Shown piece after piece: positions 63,296 through 64,000 of a DNA stretch of 64,000 nucleotides. How positions within the stretch are numbered: the stretch's first letter is position 1; the number at the start of each line of letters is the position of its first letter. The DNA is from Stratiolaelaps scimitus (Eukaryota; Arthropoda; Arachnida; Mesostigmata; Laelapidae), in NCBI GenBank assembly GCA_019614645.1, contig JABWDB010000002.1, positions 12,251,501 to 12,315,500 of the forward strand, in the 5' to 3' direction. The position numbers were made by a program, and so were the translations under genes. The notes below the pieces were generated by a model. That model ran no database searches and was not told the origin of the DNA. It saw only the letters and a list, made by a program, of their open reading frames with translations.

Positions 63296-64000
63296 ATGGA
63301 GCAGCAGCAGCTGCCCTCCCACTACCGGCGGCAGCCGCCGTCACCGATTCCGCCAACCTCACCCATGGTGCACTCACCAGGGTTGCGACGCCCCTCGACG
63401 ATGAGGGAGTATCAGGTGTCATCATCGGCGCGGCGCGGTGCACAGCCGCCGTCACCTTCGCCGTCGCAATGGATGCCCACAGGTCTGTCACCGATGGCGT
63501 ACGGCAATGCGAGCCTGTCACCGGATAACTCGTTCGGTGCTCGATTTCCGGATTCGCCCGATTCGGTGAACCGGCCGCTCGATAACGACAGTCGAATGAT
63601 GGAGGGCAGAGCGGACGGCCTCAGCCCCGGTGGTATCGGCGACGACAATCCTCGACCCTTCGACAATCCGCCGCCTGTCCCTCCGTCTCCAACAGGAACC
63701 GGTCCGGGCTTACCTATCTGCTTATCGGGATACCGATCGGGCATGAGCCAGATGCAGAAACGTCTTCCGCCATCACACAAAATCAGTTTCGTCAAAGAGA
63801 AGGCGTCCCGTCGCTATTCGAAACGTCGACGTATCCGGAACATTGTTATCCTCTCGCTCGTGATAGCTGTACTTTTAATTATTTCCGTCGCCCTAGCTTT
63901 TACGCTTACTGGTGCACAACGCGGCTCCTCCACAACTATCGTGAGCAGCACCATAGCAAATCCGACAACTCCTCATTCAACGCGGCATTCCGCTACGATG
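63296..64000 (+). CDS. N-terminus of a type II single-pass membrane protein, cut by the window edge
   Basis: An ATG at 63296 (context ACCAATGG) opens 235 codons without a stop to the end of the window, and the frame is closed by stops just upstream. Residues 1-160 are Pro/Ser/Gly-rich and should be a disordered cytoplasmic segment with several PPxP-type stretches. Residues about 162-182 are strongly basic (KASRRYSKRRRIRN), followed directly by a membrane helix of about 22 residues (183-205, rich in Ile/Leu/Val). Then comes a Ser/Thr-rich stalk. Positive charge before the helix predicts a cytoplasmic N-terminus and an extracellular C-terminus. M13 (neprilysin/ECE-like) peptidases and type II serine proteases of arthropods share this layout, but the catalytic domain is outside the window, so the family is not decided. 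Confidence 0.8.
   Translation, partial: MEQQQLPSHYRRQPPSPIPPTSPMVHSPGLRRPSTMREYQVSSSARRGAQPPSPSPSQWMPTGLSPMAYGNASLSPDNSFGARFPDSPDSVNRPLDNDSRMMEGRADGLSPGGIGDDNPRPFDNPPPVPPSPTGTGPGLPICLSGYRSGMSQMQKRLPPSHKISFVKEKASRRYSKRRRIRNIVILSLVIAVLLIISVALAFTLTGAQRGSSTTIVSSTIANPTTPHSTRHSATM

Overview
The window is nuclear DNA of an animal, most likely an arthropod. Its genes are split by GT-AG introns, it carries many (TA)n, (GA)n and AAT microsatellites, and it holds decayed DNA transposons and a LINE tail. The chromatin remodeller near the right end is a clear metazoan ISWI. A parasitiform mite or tick is my best guess, but this is inference from general genome style and no species can be named from the sequence.

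Layout. Positions 1-22911 are almost gene-free: GC-rich, CAG/CCG-rich blocks alternate with AT-rich DNA, with one solid tRNA-Ser(GCT) at 8032-8113 (minus), a possible terminal exon at 127-291, and a duplicated 50-bp block at 16.2 and 18.0 kb. From 34.7 down to 22.9 kb a minus-strand gene of at least 14 coding exons encodes a CPLANE1 (JBTS17/C5orf42)-type protein; I joined its exons by splice phase. 34.7-45.4 kb is intergenic, with a mariner-type fragment, a Tc1/mariner relic with terminal inverted repeats of about 230 bp, and a stretch resembling 5S rRNA. From 48.48 to 45.38 kb (minus) lies a two-exon helical protein ending in a textbook PCNA-interacting (PIP) box. Next, on the plus strand, come ANAPC15 (49.56-50.38 kb, two exons) and ISWI/SMARCA5 (53.40-60.30 kb, seven coding exons, 1074 aa). 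A diverged repeat pair of about 500-570 bp brackets ISWI exon 1, and a LINE tail sits in ISWI intron 5. The right edge (63296-64000) opens a type II membrane protein that runs out of the window.

Functional themes. ISWI remodels nucleosomes, APC15 serves the anaphase-promoting complex, and the PIP-box protein probably acts at replication forks, so 45-60 kb is a neighbourhood of chromosome and cell-cycle genes. CPLANE1 works at the ciliary base and implies that this animal keeps ciliated cells (sensory neurons or sperm). These are independent eukaryotic genes, not an operon. I found no CRISPR array, prokaryotic defence system or viral gene. The most interesting items are the compact CPLANE1 gene, the repeat architecture around ISWI, and the conserved 50-bp duplicate.
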